Source of the DNA: Syntrophobacterales bacterium GWC2_56_13
GTDB taxonomy: Bacteria > Desulfobacterota > Syntrophia > Syntrophales > UBA5619
Assembly (NCBI GenBank): GCA_001830835.1
Contig: MICJ01000069.1
Coordinates: 1 to 41,733 of the forward strand
DNA: 41,733 nucleotides
Direction: 5' to 3'
The notes beneath the pieces were generated by a model. It had not been told where the DNA came from. It saw only the letters and a program-made list of their open reading frames with translations, and did no database searches. This document shows positions 1 to 7,938 of the stretch, piece after piece. Position numbers and translations under genes: made by a program. Positions within the stretch are counted from its first letter, which is position 1. Each line of letters starts with the position of its first letter.

Positions 1-73
1 CCGTGATCTTGACGGCCGCAACGCCCAGCTTGGAAAAAAACTTCACGACTTCCCCGACCTTCTGCTCAGCCAT
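1..73 (-). CDS. Translation elongation factor-like protein (EF-Tu domain 2-like), partial
   Basis: Only the first 24 codons lie in the window; the gene runs off the left edge. The visible N-terminus starts MAEQKVGEVVKFFSKLGVA and continues AVKIT. I recognise this as the start of a small (about 80-90 residue) stand-alone protein resembling the beta-barrel domain 2 of EF-Tu-type GTPases, seen in deltaproteobacterial genomes. It has no GTPase domain, and its role is not established. An AAGGAGG ribosome-binding site lies 7 bases before the ATG. A promoter and a palindrome sit upstream, and the ribosomal operon terminator separates it from rplQ, so it is its own transcription unit. The family call rests on few residues. 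Confidence 0.6.
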   Translation of the reverse strand, partial: MAEQKVGEVVKFFSKLGVAAVKIT

Positions 74-104
74 AACCGGTCCTCCTTCCGCATGACATTG
101 TCGG

Positions 105-121
105 ACAAAACACCGTTTTGT
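105..121. promoter_or_regulatory. Perfect inverted repeat in the leader of the EF-like gene
   Basis: Arms ACAAAAC and GTTTTGT are separated by ACC. The repeat lies between the predicted -10 box (139-144) and the start codon at 73, near the expected transcription start. It could be an operator or an mRNA hairpin; the sequence alone does not decide. Confidence 0.35.
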
Positions 122-138
122 GAACCATTTGCGGTCAA

Positions 139-166
139 ACTATATCGTTTCTTATTAAAAATACAA
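139..166 (-). promoter_or_regulatory. Sigma70-like promoter for the EF-like gene
   Basis: On the minus strand, TTGTAT (161-166) and TATAGT (139-144) are separated by 16 bases. It is downstream of the rplQ terminator and about 65 bases before the ATG, which fits a dedicated promoter. Confidence 0.5.
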
Positions 167-185
167 GGGGGGAAATTAAGGTAAA

Positions 186-216
186 AACAAAAAAAGGGCG
201 GGGCGAATGCCCGCCC
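186..216 (-). terminator. Rho-independent terminator of the ribosomal superoperon
   Basis: A 7-bp GC-only stem (196-202 paired with 210-216) is followed on the minus strand by TTTTTTTGTTTTT. It begins 13 bases after the rplQ stop codon. No comparable terminator was seen between rpsL and rplQ. Confidence 0.85.
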
Positions 217-229
217 TCCGCACGTTTTT

Positions 230-631
230 TTATTTCTTTGAGGCGGGTGACTTCTTCTTTTCTTTCTCCGTCTCCGCATCGCGGACGAATTCTATGATGG
301 ACATGGGGGCATTATCGCCTGTGCGATAACCAGTTTTGACGATCCTCGTATAGCCGCCGGACCTGTCCCGATACCGCGTGGAGAGCTCCCCGAACAACTT
401 TCCCACCATCTCCCGATCCCGGACATACGCAGCGGCCTGCCTCCTCGCATGGAGATCACCTCTCTTGCCGAGCGTGATCATCTTCTCCGCCACTTTTTTC
501 AGCTCCTTCGCCTTCATGTCGGTGGTCTTGATCTTCTCATATTTCAAAAAGGATGTCACCATCGTCCTGAGCATCGCCTTGCGATGGCTTGTCGTTCTCC
601 CCAGTTTGCTTCCAAATATTCCCTGGCCCAT
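230..631 (-). CDS. rplQ: 50S ribosomal protein L17
   Basis: L17 binds 23S rRNA near the exit side of the large subunit. The 133-residue protein has the conserved N-terminal core ([17 protein letters not shown]) and the block [11 protein letters not shown]. Its Lys/Glu-rich C-terminal tail ([12 protein letters not shown]) is slightly longer than the minimal family member. It starts with ATG after AAGGATGATATTCG, 28 bases downstream of rpoA, and is the last gene of the alpha-operon segment before the terminator. Confidence 0.95.
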   Translation of the reverse strand: MGQGIFGSKLGRTTSHRKAMLRTMVTSFLKYEKIKTTDMKAKELKKVAEKMITLGKRGDLHARRQAAAYVRDREMVGKLFGELSTRYRDRSGGYTRIVKTGYRTGDNAPMSIIEFVRDAETEKEKKKSPASKK

Positions 632-659
632 CGAATATCATCCTTTCCCACAGACAAAT

Positions 660-1676
660 CTATTCTGCCTCTGCGGCCGCTTCTTCCGGGTTTTCGGCCT
701 TGTTCCACGGAGAGAAACCCAGCTTCATGCCGAAGCCGAGACCCGAATCCAAAAGAATCTCCTTGATCTCAGTCAACGATTTCCTGCCGAAATTCTTGGT
801 CTTGAGCATCTCCGCTTCCGTCTTCTGAACCAGTTCCCCGATCAGATTGATACCGGCATTTTTAAGACAATTTGCCGAACGCACGGAGAGTTCCAGATCA
901 TCCACGTGCCGCAGAAGGATATCGTTGATATCTTCCTTTTCCACGATCTCGCGCGCTTCCCCCTCTTCTTCCGCCTCGGAGAAATTGATGAAGGGATCCA
1001 GCTGCTGTTTGAGTATCTTCGCAGAGTAGGCCACGGCATCCTCCGGGAGAACGCTCCCGTCCGTCCATATCTCAAGAATCAGGCGGTCATAGTCTGCAAC
1101 CTGGCCCACCCTGGCGTAGGTCACGGTATAATTGACCTTCTTTATCGGTGAAAAGATCGCATCAATATTGATGGTTCCCTCAGGCTGCTCCGGATCCCTT
1201 TCCTTCTGGGCGGGGACATAACCCTTACCCATCTTGACGACCAATTCCGCTTTGAGAAAAGCATCCCCGATCAATGTTGCGATATAGTGATCGGGATTGA
1301 GGATCTCCACCGTCCCGTCGGTGATGATATCCGCCGCGGTGACCACCCCTTCCCGGGAGGTATCGATATGGATGGTCCGCGGCCCGTCCTGATGAAGCTT
1401 CAGCCGTACGCCTTTCAGATTCAGAATGATATCGGTTACGTCCTCTTTTACTCCGGGGATCGTGGAAAATTCATGAAGGATCCCGTCAAATTTCGCGGAA
1501 ACAATGGCCGCCCCCTGAATAGAAGAGAGTAGAATCCTCCGCATCGCATTTCCCAAGGTGATGCCGAAGCCGCGCTCAAGCGGCTGGCAGCTGAACTCCC
1601 CATAAAAATGGGTATGGGTCGCTTCGTCGATATCGACTCTTTTTGGTTGAATCAAACTGCGCCAGTTTCTCTGCAT
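660..1676 (-). CDS. rpoA: DNA-directed RNA polymerase subunit alpha
   Basis: At 338 residues this is a full-length alpha subunit, which nucleates core polymerase assembly and contacts UP elements and activators. The N-terminal domain includes [20 protein letters not shown]-type sequence (here [20 protein letters not shown]). The C-terminal domain has [17 protein letters not shown] followed by the helix-hairpin-helix segment [13 protein letters not shown]. An Ala/Glu-rich tail ends the protein. It lies between rpsD and rplQ, the usual alpha-operon order. Confidence 0.97.
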   Translation of the reverse strand: MQRNWRSLIQPKRVDIDEATHTHFYGEFSCQPLERGFGITLGNAMRRILLSSIQGAAIVSAKFDGILHEFSTIPGVKEDVTDIILNLKGVRLKLHQDGPRTIHIDTSREGVVTAADIITDGTVEILNPDHYIATLIGDAFLKAELVVKMGKGYVPAQKERDPEQPEGTINIDAIFSPIKKVNYTVTYARVGQVADYDRLILEIWTDGSVLPEDAVAYSAKILKQQLDPFINFSEAEEEGEAREIVEKEDINDILLRHVDDLELSVRSANCLKNAGINLIGELVQKTEAEMLKTKNFGRKSLTEIKEILLDSGLGFGMKLGFSPWNKAENPEEAAAEAE

Positions 1677-1713
1677 AATTTCTTTCCCTGTCCTTCCGAT
1701 ACCTGGTTAGTGC

Positions 1714-2340
1714 TTACTTGGAATAAAGCTCTACGATCAGCTGTTCCTTTACCGGCATCGTCAATTCTTCACGGGTAGGAAGCGTCTTCACGACGCCCCT
1801 GAAGTTTGTTTTATCGATTTCCAGCCATTGAGGCACACCCCTTCTGGCAACGGTTTCCATAGCCTCGAGGATCCGCTCGACCTTGCGGCTCCCCTCTCTG
1901 ACCTGGACTTCGTCTCCGAGCTTGATCAGATAGGAAGGGACATTGACCGGCTTTCCGCTGACCATAAAATGGTTATGTCTTACCATCTGTCTTGCTTCCG
2001 TACGCGAATTGGCAAAACCCATCCTGAAGACCATGTTGTCCAGCCTTCTCTCCAGAAACACGAGGAGATTGGTCCCGGTAATTCCTTTTTGTCTGTCCGC
2101 TTTATGGAAATACCCCCGGAACTGCTTTTCCAGCAGGCCGTACATCCTCTTGAGCTTCTGCTTTTCCCTCAACTGGACGCCGTAGTCGGAGAATTTTTTC
2201 CGCATCTGGCCGTGATCTCCCGGCGCATAACTCCGCCTTTCATAGGCGCATTTTTCACTGTAGCATCTGTCCCCTTTGAGAAACAGCTTTAAACCTTCTC
2301 TCCGGCACAACCTGCACGTGGATTCTCTATACCTTGCCAA
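1714..2340 (-). CDS. rpsD: 30S ribosomal protein S4
   Basis: S4 is a primary 16S rRNA binder that starts assembly of the 30S body. In other bacteria it also represses the alpha operon. The protein has 208 residues, beginning [16 protein letters not shown]. Cys9, Cys12, Cys26 and Cys31 form a zinc-binding set, so this is the zinc-containing version. The S4 RNA-binding domain spans roughly residues 97-160 ([13 protein letters not shown]). A 98-base gap with a 20-bp hairpin separates it from rpsK. Confidence 0.96.
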   Translation of the reverse strand: MARYRESTCRLCRREGLKLFLKGDRCYSEKCAYERRSYAPGDHGQMRKKFSDYGVQLREKQKLKRMYGLLEKQFRGYFHKADRQKGITGTNLLVFLERRLDNMVFRMGFANSRTEARQMVRHNHFMVSGKPVNVPSYLIKLGDEVQVREGSRKVERILEAMETVARRGVPQWLEIDKTNFRGVVKTLPTREELTMPVKEQLIVELYSK

Positions 2341-2383
2341 AAATGCCTCCCTGATCAGTGATCAATTAACAATTATCAGTGTA

Positions 2384-2430
2384 CAATGATCAACGATCAA
2401 CGGCGACTGACCGTTGATCATTGATCGTTG
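2384..2430. repeat. Imperfect inverted repeat of GATCAACG type between rpsK and rpsD
   Basis: Left arm CAATGATCAACGATCAACGG (2384-2403) and right arm 2411-2430 are complementary at 18 of 20 positions, with a 7-base loop. Further degenerate GATCA steps extend left to about 2352 (CTGATCAGTGATCAATTAAC). The transcript would form a long hairpin between two co-transcribed ribosomal genes. No T-run follows it in the direction of transcription, so it is probably an intergenic repeat element, possibly affecting mRNA stability, rather than a terminator. Confidence 0.7.
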
Positions 2431-2438
2431 ACAGTTGC

Positions 2439-2831
2439 TTAAACCCTTCTGCGTTTGGGCGGACGGCACCCGTTATGGGGAATCGGCGTCACGTCGCGGA
2501 TCAGACTGATCTTGAGCCCTGCCAGCTGCAGCGATCTCAGGGCCGATTCCCGGCCTGAACCCGGTCCTTTGACGTAGACCTGAACGGATCTCACCCCATG
2601 TTCCCTTGCCTTCTTCACGGCGTCCTCCGCCGCCATCTGCGCCGCAAAGGGGGTGCTTTTCCTCGACCCCTTGAACCCCTGCATTCCAGCGGACGCCCAG
2701 GCAATGACATTCCCGCTCAGATCGGTAATCGTCACAATCGTATTGTTAAAGGTCGACTGAATGTGCGCTATTCCCTCGGAGATATTTTTCTTTTCCTTTT
2801 TCTTCCCTGTTTTTCTGACTGGCTTTGCCAT
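2439..2831 (-). CDS. rpsK: 30S ribosomal protein S11
   Basis: S11 sits on the 30S platform near the Shine-Dalgarno helix. The 130-residue protein has the conserved core [35 protein letters not shown] and the C-terminal [19 protein letters not shown] Lys-rich N-terminus (GKKKEKKN) precedes the core. It follows rpsM by 21 bases and reads into the hairpin-bearing gap before rpsD. Confidence 0.97.
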   Translation of the reverse strand: MAKPVRKTGKKKEKKNISEGIAHIQSTFNNTIVTITDLSGNVIAWASAGMQGFKGSRKSTPFAAQMAAEDAVKKAREHGVRSVQVYVKGPGSGRESALRSLQLAGLKISLIRDVTPIPHNGCRPPKRRRV

Positions 2832-2852
2832 TGGTCCTCCGGATCCACTCCC

Positions 2853-3221
2853 CTATTTCTTCTTGCCGGCAATCGACCTTCTCGGTCCTTTTCTTGTCCT
2901 GGCGTTGGTGCTCGTTCTCTGGCCCCTGACGGGAAGTCCCTTTCGATGCCGCAACCCGCGGTAACTCCCGACGTCCATCAGCCTCTTGATGGACATGGAC
3001 ACATCCCGTCGCAAATCCCCTTCGACCTTCTGTTCCTTGTCGATGATACTCCTGATGGAGGTTATTTCCGCATCTGCAAGCTGCTCGGTTCTCGTATCGG
3101 GACCGACGGCGGCTTCGCGAAGGATCTCTTTTGATTTTGACCGCCCGATCCCGTAGATGTAGGTCAAAGCGATCTCCATCCTTTTGTTCTTGGGTAAATC
3201 CACACCTGCAATTCGTGCCAC
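2853..3221 (-). CDS. rpsM: 30S ribosomal protein S13 (intact copy)
   Basis: S13 is in the 30S head and contacts the P-site tRNA and bridge B1. The protein has 122 residues with [20 protein letters not shown], the helix-two-turns-helix middle, and the basic tail [17 protein letters not shown]. The start is GTG, with AGGAGG 7 bases upstream. Its first 59 bases, together with the upstream rpmJ and infA, are repeated in the tandem duplication. This copy continues past the duplicated part and is the only complete rpsM. Confidence 0.97.
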   Translation of the reverse strand: MARIAGVDLPKNKRMEIALTYIYGIGRSKSKEILREAAVGPDTRTEQLADAEITSIRSIIDKEQKVEGDLRRDVSMSIKRLMDVGSYRGLRHRKGLPVRGQRTSTNARTRKGPRRSIAGKKK

Positions 3222-3248
3222 CTGACAACCTCCTGAAAATTCAAATCC

Positions 3249-3362
3249 TTATCCCTGACGCTGCTTATGCTTCGGATTTTCGCAAATCACACGCAACACG
3301 CCCCGCCTTTTGACGATCTTGCACTTTTCGCATATTTTCTTGACCGAAGAACGTACTTTCAC
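3249..3362 (-). CDS. rpmJ: 50S ribosomal protein L36, copy 1
   Basis: L36 is the smallest large-subunit protein and stabilises 23S rRNA folding. The GTG start gives the standard 37 residues, [20 protein letters not shown] onward, with the zinc set Cys11, Cys14, Cys27 and His32. GAGGAG lies 8 bases before this GTG. An ATG two codons earlier would sit only about 2 bases after it. It is followed by rpsM and preceded by infA copy 1. An identical copy lies at 3758-3871. Confidence 0.92.
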   Translation of the reverse strand: MKVRSSVKKICEKCKIVKRRGVLRVICENPKHKQRQG

Positions 3363-3424
3363 GATCATCACTCCTCTATCCGCCGAAGGCACGGCGTGGA
3401 CCGCAGACCGGTCTACCGCCTTCG

Positions 3425-3643
3425 CTATTTAGTCCTGTAAATGATCCTTCCCCGGGTCAGGTCATAGGGAGACAACTCGACCGTGACCTTGTCGCCGGGA
3501 AGAATCTTGATAAAATGCATCCTCATCTTCCCGGAAATATGGGCCAGAACGCGATGACCGTTTTCCAGTTCCACACGAAACATGGCATTGGGCAGGGGTT
3601 CAATCACCCGGCCTTCAACCTCTATTGCTTCCTCTTTCGCCAT
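3425..3643 (-). CDS. infA: Translation initiation factor IF-1, copy 1
   Basis: IF-1 is an OB-fold protein that occupies the 30S A-site during initiation. The 72 residues from [20 protein letters not shown] to [12 protein letters not shown] are full length and identical to copy 2. The native ATG is kept, but this copy sits inside a longer open frame. A GTG at 3730, with the rpsM ribosome-binding site, reads 20 S13 codons plus nine linker codons straight into this gene. It could thus be made as normal IF-1 from the internal ATG and as a 101-residue S13-IF-1 chimera. Confidence 0.9.
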   Translation of the reverse strand: MAKEEAIEVEGRVIEPLPNAMFRVELENGHRVLAHISGKMRMHFIKILPGDKVTVELSPYDLTRGRIIYRTK

Positions 3644-3671
3644 AATTTCCACCCGGGGACAGATTTCAAAT

Positions 3672-3730
3672 GTCAAAGCGATCTCCATCCTTTTGTTCTT
3701 GGGTAAATCCACACCTGCAATTCGTGCCAC
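3672..3730 (-). pseudogene. rpsM 5' fragment fused in frame to infA copy 1
   Basis: This is the duplicated beginning of rpsM: GTG start, AGGAGG site 7 bases upstream, and 20 residues [20 protein letters not shown]. At 3672/3671 it breaks into the palindromic repeat and leader of infA copy 1, adding FEICPRVEI, then continues in frame into IF-1 to the stop at 3425. As S13 it is a dead fragment. As an N-terminal extension of IF-1 it is an intact 101-codon reading frame with a strong ribosome-binding site. Whether the chimera is made or tolerated is unknown. Confidence 0.85.
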
Positions 3731-3757
3731 CTGACAACCTCCTGAAAATTCAAATCC

Positions 3758-3871
3758 TTATCCCTGACGCTGCTTATGCTTCGGATTTTCGCAAATCACA
3801 CGCAACACGCCCCGCCTTTTGACGATCTTGCACTTTTCGCATATTTTCTTGACCGAAGAACGTACTTTCAC
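3758..3871 (-). CDS. rpmJ: 50S ribosomal protein L36, copy 2
   Basis: Identical in sequence to the copy at 3249-3362, with the same GTG start, GAGGAG site and zinc ligands. It follows infA copy 2 and precedes the rpsM fragment. Both copies are intact, so L36 dosage would be doubled if the duplication is real. Confidence 0.9.
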   Translation of the reverse strand: MKVRSSVKKICEKCKIVKRRGVLRVICENPKHKQRQG

Positions 3872-3933
3872 GATCATCACTCCTCTATCCGCCGAAGGCA
3901 CGGCGTGGACCGCAGACCGGTCTACCGCCTTCG

Positions 3934-4152
3934 CTATTTAGTCCTGTAAATGATCCTTCCCCGGGTCAGGTCATAGGGAGACAACTCGACCGTGACCTTG
4001 TCGCCGGGAAGAATCTTGATAAAATGCATCCTCATCTTCCCGGAAATATGGGCCAGAACGCGATGACCGTTTTCCAGTTCCACACGAAACATGGCATTGG
4101 GCAGGGGTTCAATCACCCGGCCTTCAACCTCTATTGCTTCCTCTTTCGCCAT
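3934..4152 (-). CDS. infA: Translation initiation factor IF-1, copy 2
   Basis: Seventy-two residues, identical to copy 1 and of normal family length, with the OB-fold core [20 protein letters not shown]. The ATG at 4152 follows GGGTGG by 6 bases. An in-frame GTG three codons earlier is possible but less likely. It lies 84 bases downstream of map, across two palindromic repeats, in the ancestral position. Its upstream frame is not fused to rpsM, unlike copy 1. Confidence 0.95.
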   Translation of the reverse strand: MAKEEAIEVEGRVIEPLPNAMFRVELENGHRVLAHISGKMRMHFIKILPGDKVTVELSPYDLTRGRIIYRTK

Positions 4153-4163
4153 AATTTCCACCC

Positions 4164-4188
4164 GGGGACAGATTTCAAATCTGTCCCC
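4164..4188. repeat. 25-bp palindromic repeat, copy A1
   Basis: Arm GGGGACAGATTT, central C, and the exact complement AAATCTGTCCCC, followed by ATGCCG. A 17-base piece is also present at 3655-3671 because the tandem duplication broke inside the palindrome. The mRNA between map and infA would form a 12-bp hairpin here. Confidence 0.95.
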
Positions 4189-4202
4189 ATGCCGTTATTT
4201 CC

Positions 4203-4227
4203 GGGGACAGATTTCAAATCTGTCCCC
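4203..4227. repeat. 25-bp palindromic repeat, copy A2
   Basis: Identical 25-bp palindrome 39 bases after copy A1, again followed by ATGCCG. It ends 9 bases from the map stop codon. The two copies share flanking bases (CCGGGG at the left, CCCCATGCCG at the right), so the repeated unit is larger than the palindrome. Confidence 0.95.
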
Positions 4228-4236
4228 ATGCCGCCG

Positions 4237-5019
4237 TCACTGAATCAGGCTGAGAATATCCGGTCCGTTTTCCGTAATCGCTACGGAATGTTCAAAGTGC
4301 GCGGAAAGTTTTCCGTCCTCTGTGACCACGGTCCACCCGTCCGGCAGAACCTTGATCCGGTAACTTCCCTCATTGACCATCGGCTCTATGGCCAGGACCA
4401 TTCCCGGCCGGAGCTCAATCCCTCTTCCTCGGACGCCGTAATTGGGGATCTGCGGCTCTTCGTGGAGGCTTCTGCCGATGCCGTGTCCGACAAAATCCCG
4501 GATAACCGAAAAGCCGTCCGCTTCGACGCGCTGCTGGACAGCGGCTGAAACATCTCCCAGGCGATTGCCGGCCCGCGCCTGATGGATTGCATCGTAAAGA
4601 CTCTCTTCGGTCGCCCTCATCAGTCTCTGGGCTTTCACGGAAACGGGTCCAACCGGAACAGTGATGGCGGCATCGCCGAAATACCCCTTGTAATCCACCC
4701 CGAAGTCGAGGCTCAGAATATCTCCGGAGATGAGAGGTCTTTCCGACGGCAGCCCATGAACCACTTCGCCATTCACGGATGTACACAGAGCAAAGGGATA
4801 GCCGCGGTATCCCTTGAATGCGGGCCTGACCCGTCTCTTGTGCGACAGCTCTTCGGACATTCTGTCAAGCTCGCGGGTAGTTACGCCCGGCTTTACCTTT
4901 TCCCTCAATTCGCACAAGATCTCCGCAACGATCAGATTGCTCGTCCGCAGCTTCTCAATCTCGTCCGGCAATTTCAGGATGACCATGTCAATGATCCGAC
5001 TCTTCCGGTAGTAATGCAT
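4237..5019 (-). CDS. map: Methionine aminopeptidase, type I
   Basis: Removes the initiator methionine from nascent proteins. The protein has 260 residues from the ATG at 5019; a start at 4986 (MVILKLPDEIEKL) would give 249. Metal ligands are visible: the two Asp in SLDFGVDYKGYFGDAA, His in VGHGIGRSLHEEPQIP, Glu in LAIEPMV, and Glu in AHFEHSVAIT. It starts 3 bases after secY, so the longer form may be translationally coupled. In many bacteria adk lies between secY and map; here it is absent. Confidence 0.95.
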   Translation of the reverse strand: MHYYRKSRIIDMVILKLPDEIEKLRTSNLIVAEILCELREKVKPGVTTRELDRMSEELSHKRRVRPAFKGYRGYPFALCTSVNGEVVHGLPSERPLISGDILSLDFGVDYKGYFGDAAITVPVGPVSVKAQRLMRATEESLYDAIHQARAGNRLGDVSAAVQQRVEADGFSVIRDFVGHGIGRSLHEEPQIPNYGVRGRGIELRPGMVLAIEPMVNEGSYRIKVLPDGWTVVTEDGKLSAHFEHSVAITENGPDILSLIQ

Positions 5020-5022
5020 CCC

Positions 5023-6330
5023 TCAACGTCTTCTGGCTATCTTGCCTTTTTTCATGAAACCTTCATACTGTCTTGTCAGCAGATGGGTCTCGATCTGCCC
5101 CGCCGTATCCAGGGCGACACCCACGACAATCAGGAGAGCTGTTCCTCCGAAGTAGAAGGGAACATTGAAAGAACTGATCAGAATGCTGGGAAGCACGCAG
5201 ACGGCGGAGACATAGATCGCCCCTCCGAATGTCAGCTTCGTAAGGACATCATCGATATACTCGGCCGTCTTCTTGCCCGGCCGGATGCCTGGTACGTAAC
5301 CGCCGTATTTTCTCATGTTGTCGGCCACGTCCACCGGATTGAAGGTAACGGCCGTATAGAAAAAACAGAAGAAGACGATAAAGGCCACGTAGAGCAGCTC
5401 ATAGCCGACCCGTCCCGGGATCAGCTCACCCGCAACCGCCTTCATCCAGGGATGGGGGATGAAATTCGCGATCGTCGCCGGAAACATGATGATCGAAGAG
5501 GCAAATATCGGCGGGATGACGCCAGCCGAATTGACCTTCAGGGGAAGGTGGGTCGACTGACCGCCGTACATCTTCCTCCCGATAATCCGCTTCGCATACT
5601 GCACGGGGATCCTTCTCTGTCCACTCTCGACAAAGACGATCACGCCGATGACCAGTACCATCATCAAGATAAGGATGAGTATGAAAAAAATTCCCATTTC
5701 ACCCGAGAAGAGGAGGCGGAAGGTGTTGATGATCGCCTCCGGCCCGCGGACCACGATACCGGCGAAAATGATCAGCGAGATGCCGTTGCCGATCCCCTTT
5801 TCGGTAATCTGCTCCCCCAGCCACATGATAAACGCGGTCCCCGCCGTCAGGGTGATCACCGTCATCAGCCGGAACGCCCAGCCGGTAGTGATGACTATGG
5901 AGGCCCCCGTGGGACCCGCCATGTTTTCCAGCCCGATGGAAATTCCAAATCCCTGGATCAGGCTGAGAACCACCGTCCCATAACGGGTGTACTGCGTGAT
6001 CTTTCGCCTGCCCGCTTCTCCCTCTTTGGAAAGCTTTTCCAGGTAGGGGACGGCCACGGTCAAAAGCTGCAGGATGATCGAGGCGCTGATGTAGGGCATG
6101 ATCCCCAGCGCAAAGACCGAAAGATTGCTCAGCGCCCCCCCGGCAAACATGTCAAAGAGCCCAAGCAGAGATCCCTTTGCCTGTTCGAAAAAGGCAGCCA
6201 GTGCCGCAGTATCGATCCCGGGTGTGGGGACATGAGCGCCGATCCGGTAGACCGCCAGAAGGAGAAAAGTAAAGAGAATCCTCTTCTGAAGCTCCGGTAT
6301 CTTGGAAATATTTTTTAAGCCTTCTAACAA
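5023..6330 (-). CDS. secY: Protein translocase subunit SecY
   Basis: Channel-forming subunit of the SecYEG translocon in the inner membrane. At 435 residues it is full length, with about ten hydrophobic segments. Recognisable parts are [15 protein letters not shown] (TM2), the [14 protein letters not shown] segment and the [14 protein letters not shown] cytosolic loop. The start is TTG, 1 base after the rplO stop, with GAGGT 8 bases upstream. Its partner secE lies at 29435-29638. No secG is seen in the window. Confidence 0.96.
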   Translation of the reverse strand: MLEGLKNISKIPELQKRILFTFLLLAVYRIGAHVPTPGIDTAALAAFFEQAKGSLLGLFDMFAGGALSNLSVFALGIMPYISASIILQLLTVAVPYLEKLSKEGEAGRRKITQYTRYGTVVLSLIQGFGISIGLENMAGPTGASIVITTGWAFRLMTVITLTAGTAFIMWLGEQITEKGIGNGISLIIFAGIVVRGPEAIINTFRLLFSGEMGIFFILILILMMVLVIGVIVFVESGQRRIPVQYAKRIIGRKMYGGQSTHLPLKVNSAGVIPPIFASSIIMFPATIANFIPHPWMKAVAGELIPGRVGYELLYVAFIVFFCFFYTAVTFNPVDVADNMRKYGGYVPGIRPGKKTAEYIDDVLTKLTFGGAIYVSAVCVLPSILISSFNVPFYFGGTALLIVVGVALDTAGQIETHLLTRQYEGFMKKGKIARRR

Positions 6331-6331
6331 A

Positions 6332-6775
6332 TCAGCCGACCTCTACAATTGTGCCGCCTGCGGCTTCAATCTTCTGCCGCGCCCCACGGCTGACCATATC
6401 CACCTTCAGGGAGAGAGGAAAGCCGATCTCCCCATTTCCCAATACCTTGATTCCGTCCGCCTTCCGCGTCACCAGCCCCGCGGAAAGCAGTGTCTCCCGA
6501 TCAACAACCGATCCCTCCGGAAAGCGTTTCAACTCCTCGATATTGACCGTGGCGATGATCCGCCTCATGGGATTCTTGAATCCCCGTTTGGGCAGTCTTC
6601 GCGAGAGGGGCATCTGCCCTCCCTCGAAATTGGGTCTGACACTGTGCCCGGAGCGGGCATTCTGACCCTTTGCCCCTTTTCCGGCCGTGCCTCCGTGCCC
6701 CGAGCCGTCTCCGCGACCGACCCTTTTGCCCTTCTTCCGCGAGCCTTCCGGCGGTTTCAATGTTCCCAGATTCAT
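6332..6775 (-). CDS. rplO: 50S ribosomal protein L15
   Basis: The 147-residue protein has the Gly-rich N-terminal region [20 protein letters not shown], which penetrates 23S rRNA. The C-terminal globular part ends [10 protein letters not shown]. Its start overlaps the rpmD stop by four bases (ATGA), typical of the spc operon. Confidence 0.96.
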   Translation of the reverse strand: MNLGTLKPPEGSRKKGKRVGRGDGSGHGGTAGKGAKGQNARSGHSVRPNFEGGQMPLSRRLPKRGFKNPMRRIIATVNIEELKRFPEGSVVDRETLLSAGLVTRKADGIKVLGNGEIGFPLSLKVDMVSRGARQKIEAAGGTIVEVG

Positions 6776-6969
6776 TTCCCGCTCCCCTCAACTTCTACCG
6801 CAGCCACGAGGTGATCGACCTTCCGGATCATACCGCGTATTTCAGGCGTATCGTTCAGCACAACGGTCTTATTTACCTTCCCTAATCCCATGCCGCGAAG
6901 GACCCTGCGCTGAGCCTCAGGCCGGCCTATGAAACTTTTCACCAGTGTAATCTTCAGTTTTTTTACCAC
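6772..6969 (-). CDS. rpmD: 50S ribosomal protein L30
   Basis: Small ferredoxin-like-fold ribosomal protein of 65 residues, with [21 protein letters not shown]. Start is GTG after AGGGGCAGGCT. It overlaps rplO by four bases and follows rpsE by 11 bases. Confidence 0.95.
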   Translation of the reverse strand: MVKKLKITLVKSFIGRPEAQRRVLRGMGLGKVNKTVVLNDTPEIRGMIRKVDHLVAAVEVEGSGK

Positions 6970-6980
6970 AGCCTGCCCCT

Positions 6981-7466
6981 CTAAGCGCTAATTTCAGCAA
7001 TGCTCCTGCCTCTGACCGCAGCTATATCTGCCGGCGCCTTCAACTGCCCCAGGCCCTCTATGGTCGCCTTGACCAGGTTGTGAGGATTATGCGAACCGAG
7101 GCACTTCGTAAGGATGTTCTGAACCCCGGCCACTTCCAGGACAGCCCGGACCGCCCCGCCGGCAATCAGTCCGGTCCCTTCGGACGCAGGCTTCAGAAGG
7201 ACTTTCCCGGCGCCGTAATGCCCGATGACGCTGTAGGGAATTGTTCTGTTCTCGATCGCCACCCTGATCATGGTTCTCTTGGCCTGTTCCATACCCTTTC
7301 GGATTGCCTCCGGGACTTCATGCGCCTTGCCCAGACCGGCGCCGACGGACCCTTTTCCATCGCCGACAACTACAATGGCACTGAACCGGAAGCGGCGTCC
7401 GCCTTTCACCACTTTGGCCGTCCTGTTTATCGCAATCACTCTGTCGAGAAGTTCCAATTCTTCCAT
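6981..7466 (-). CDS. rpsE: 30S ribosomal protein S5
   Basis: S5 helps decoding fidelity and mRNA unwinding at the entry channel. The ATG at 7466 gives 161 residues ([20 protein letters not shown]...). A TTG five codons upstream at 7481 is also possible (166 residues). I chose ATG for its codon and the GGAAAG site 7 bases before it. The double-stranded-RNA-binding-like N-domain ([20 protein letters not shown]) and the C-domain [16 protein letters not shown] are intact. Confidence 0.94.
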   Translation of the reverse strand: MEELELLDRVIAINRTAKVVKGGRRFRFSAIVVVGDGKGSVGAGLGKAHEVPEAIRKGMEQAKRTMIRVAIENRTIPYSVIGHYGAGKVLLKPASEGTGLIAGGAVRAVLEVAGVQNILTKCLGSHNPHNLVKATIEGLGQLKAPADIAAVRGRSIAEISA

Positions 7467-7519
7467 ATTTTTACTTTCCAACGATCTTTCCCTTCCCTAT
7501 CGATTGTCGAATTGCAGGC

Positions 7520-7885
7520 TCAAAACTTCAGTCCTGCTTCTCTCGCGCCGTCGGCCAGAGACCTTACCCTGCCGTGATAGAGGTACCTTCCGCGATCGAA
7601 GACGGCCTCTTCAATACCGATGGCCTGGAGTCGCTTTGCCAGCAGCATCCCCACCGCTTTCGCCGCCTCTATATTTTTCAGATCGCCGAGAGAATTCCCC
7701 AGTTCCTTGCTTAGCGTAGATGCCTCGGCAAGGGTCCTTCCTGAATCATCGGCAATGGCCTGAACATAAATATGCACAGCCGACCTGAACACGGACAGGC
7801 GCGGTCTCTTCTCGGTCCCGGACACCTTCCCCCTGACCCTCTTCTTCCGTTTGATCCTGGTCTTTTCAATTCTCTTCGTTGCCAA
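7520..7885 (-). CDS. rplR: 50S ribosomal protein L18
   Basis: A 5S rRNA-binding protein of 121 residues, with [20 protein letters not shown] and the C-terminal [24 protein letters not shown]. The start appears to be TTG with GAGG 7 bases upstream; no better ATG is available in frame. It lies between rplF and rpsE. Confidence 0.95.
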   Translation of the reverse strand: MATKRIEKTRIKRKKRVRGKVSGTEKRPRLSVFRSAVHIYVQAIADDSGRTLAEASTLSKELGNSLGDLKNIEAAKAVGMLLAKRLQAIGIEEAVFDRGRYLYHGRVRSLADGAREAGLKF

Positions 7886-7938
7886 TGTTCTACCTCTTCA
7901 CTGGATACACCGAGACTGGAGCCCGGCATACCGAAAAC

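Larger units (their letters stand above)
3163..3671. repeat. Tandem duplication, unit nearest rpsM (509 bp)
   Basis: This segment matches the adjacent 3672-4180 segment at a constant offset of 509 with no difference found by eye. It starts inside rpsM codon 20 and includes rpmJ, infA and the first 17 bases of the palindromic repeat. The base before the unit (G at 3162) does not match the corresponding T at 3671, and the base after (G at 3672) does not match C at 4181. The ends are therefore exact, with no microhomology. Confidence 0.95.
3672..4180. repeat. Tandem duplication, unit nearest map (509 bp)
   Basis: Second unit of the 509-bp direct repeat. It carries the rpsM 5' fragment, rpmJ copy 2, infA copy 2 and the first 17 bases of the palindrome at 4164-4188. 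In this unit the palindrome continues to completion past the repeat end, so this unit holds the ancestral map-infA junction. The unit at 3163-3671 holds the ancestral rpmJ-rpsM junction. Confidence 0.95.

Noticed and set aside
3369-3424. Possible short gene or regulatory RNA between rpmJ and infA
   Set aside because: Only a 56-base spacer with ACCGGTCT/AGACCGGT-like symmetry near 3398-3413; too short and unsupported beyond a possible small hairpin.
4164-4227. Two identical palindromes 39 bases apart, considered as a start of a CRISPR array
   Set aside because: Only two units with a 14-base interval, the same element is scattered singly in other gaps, and no cas gene is present.
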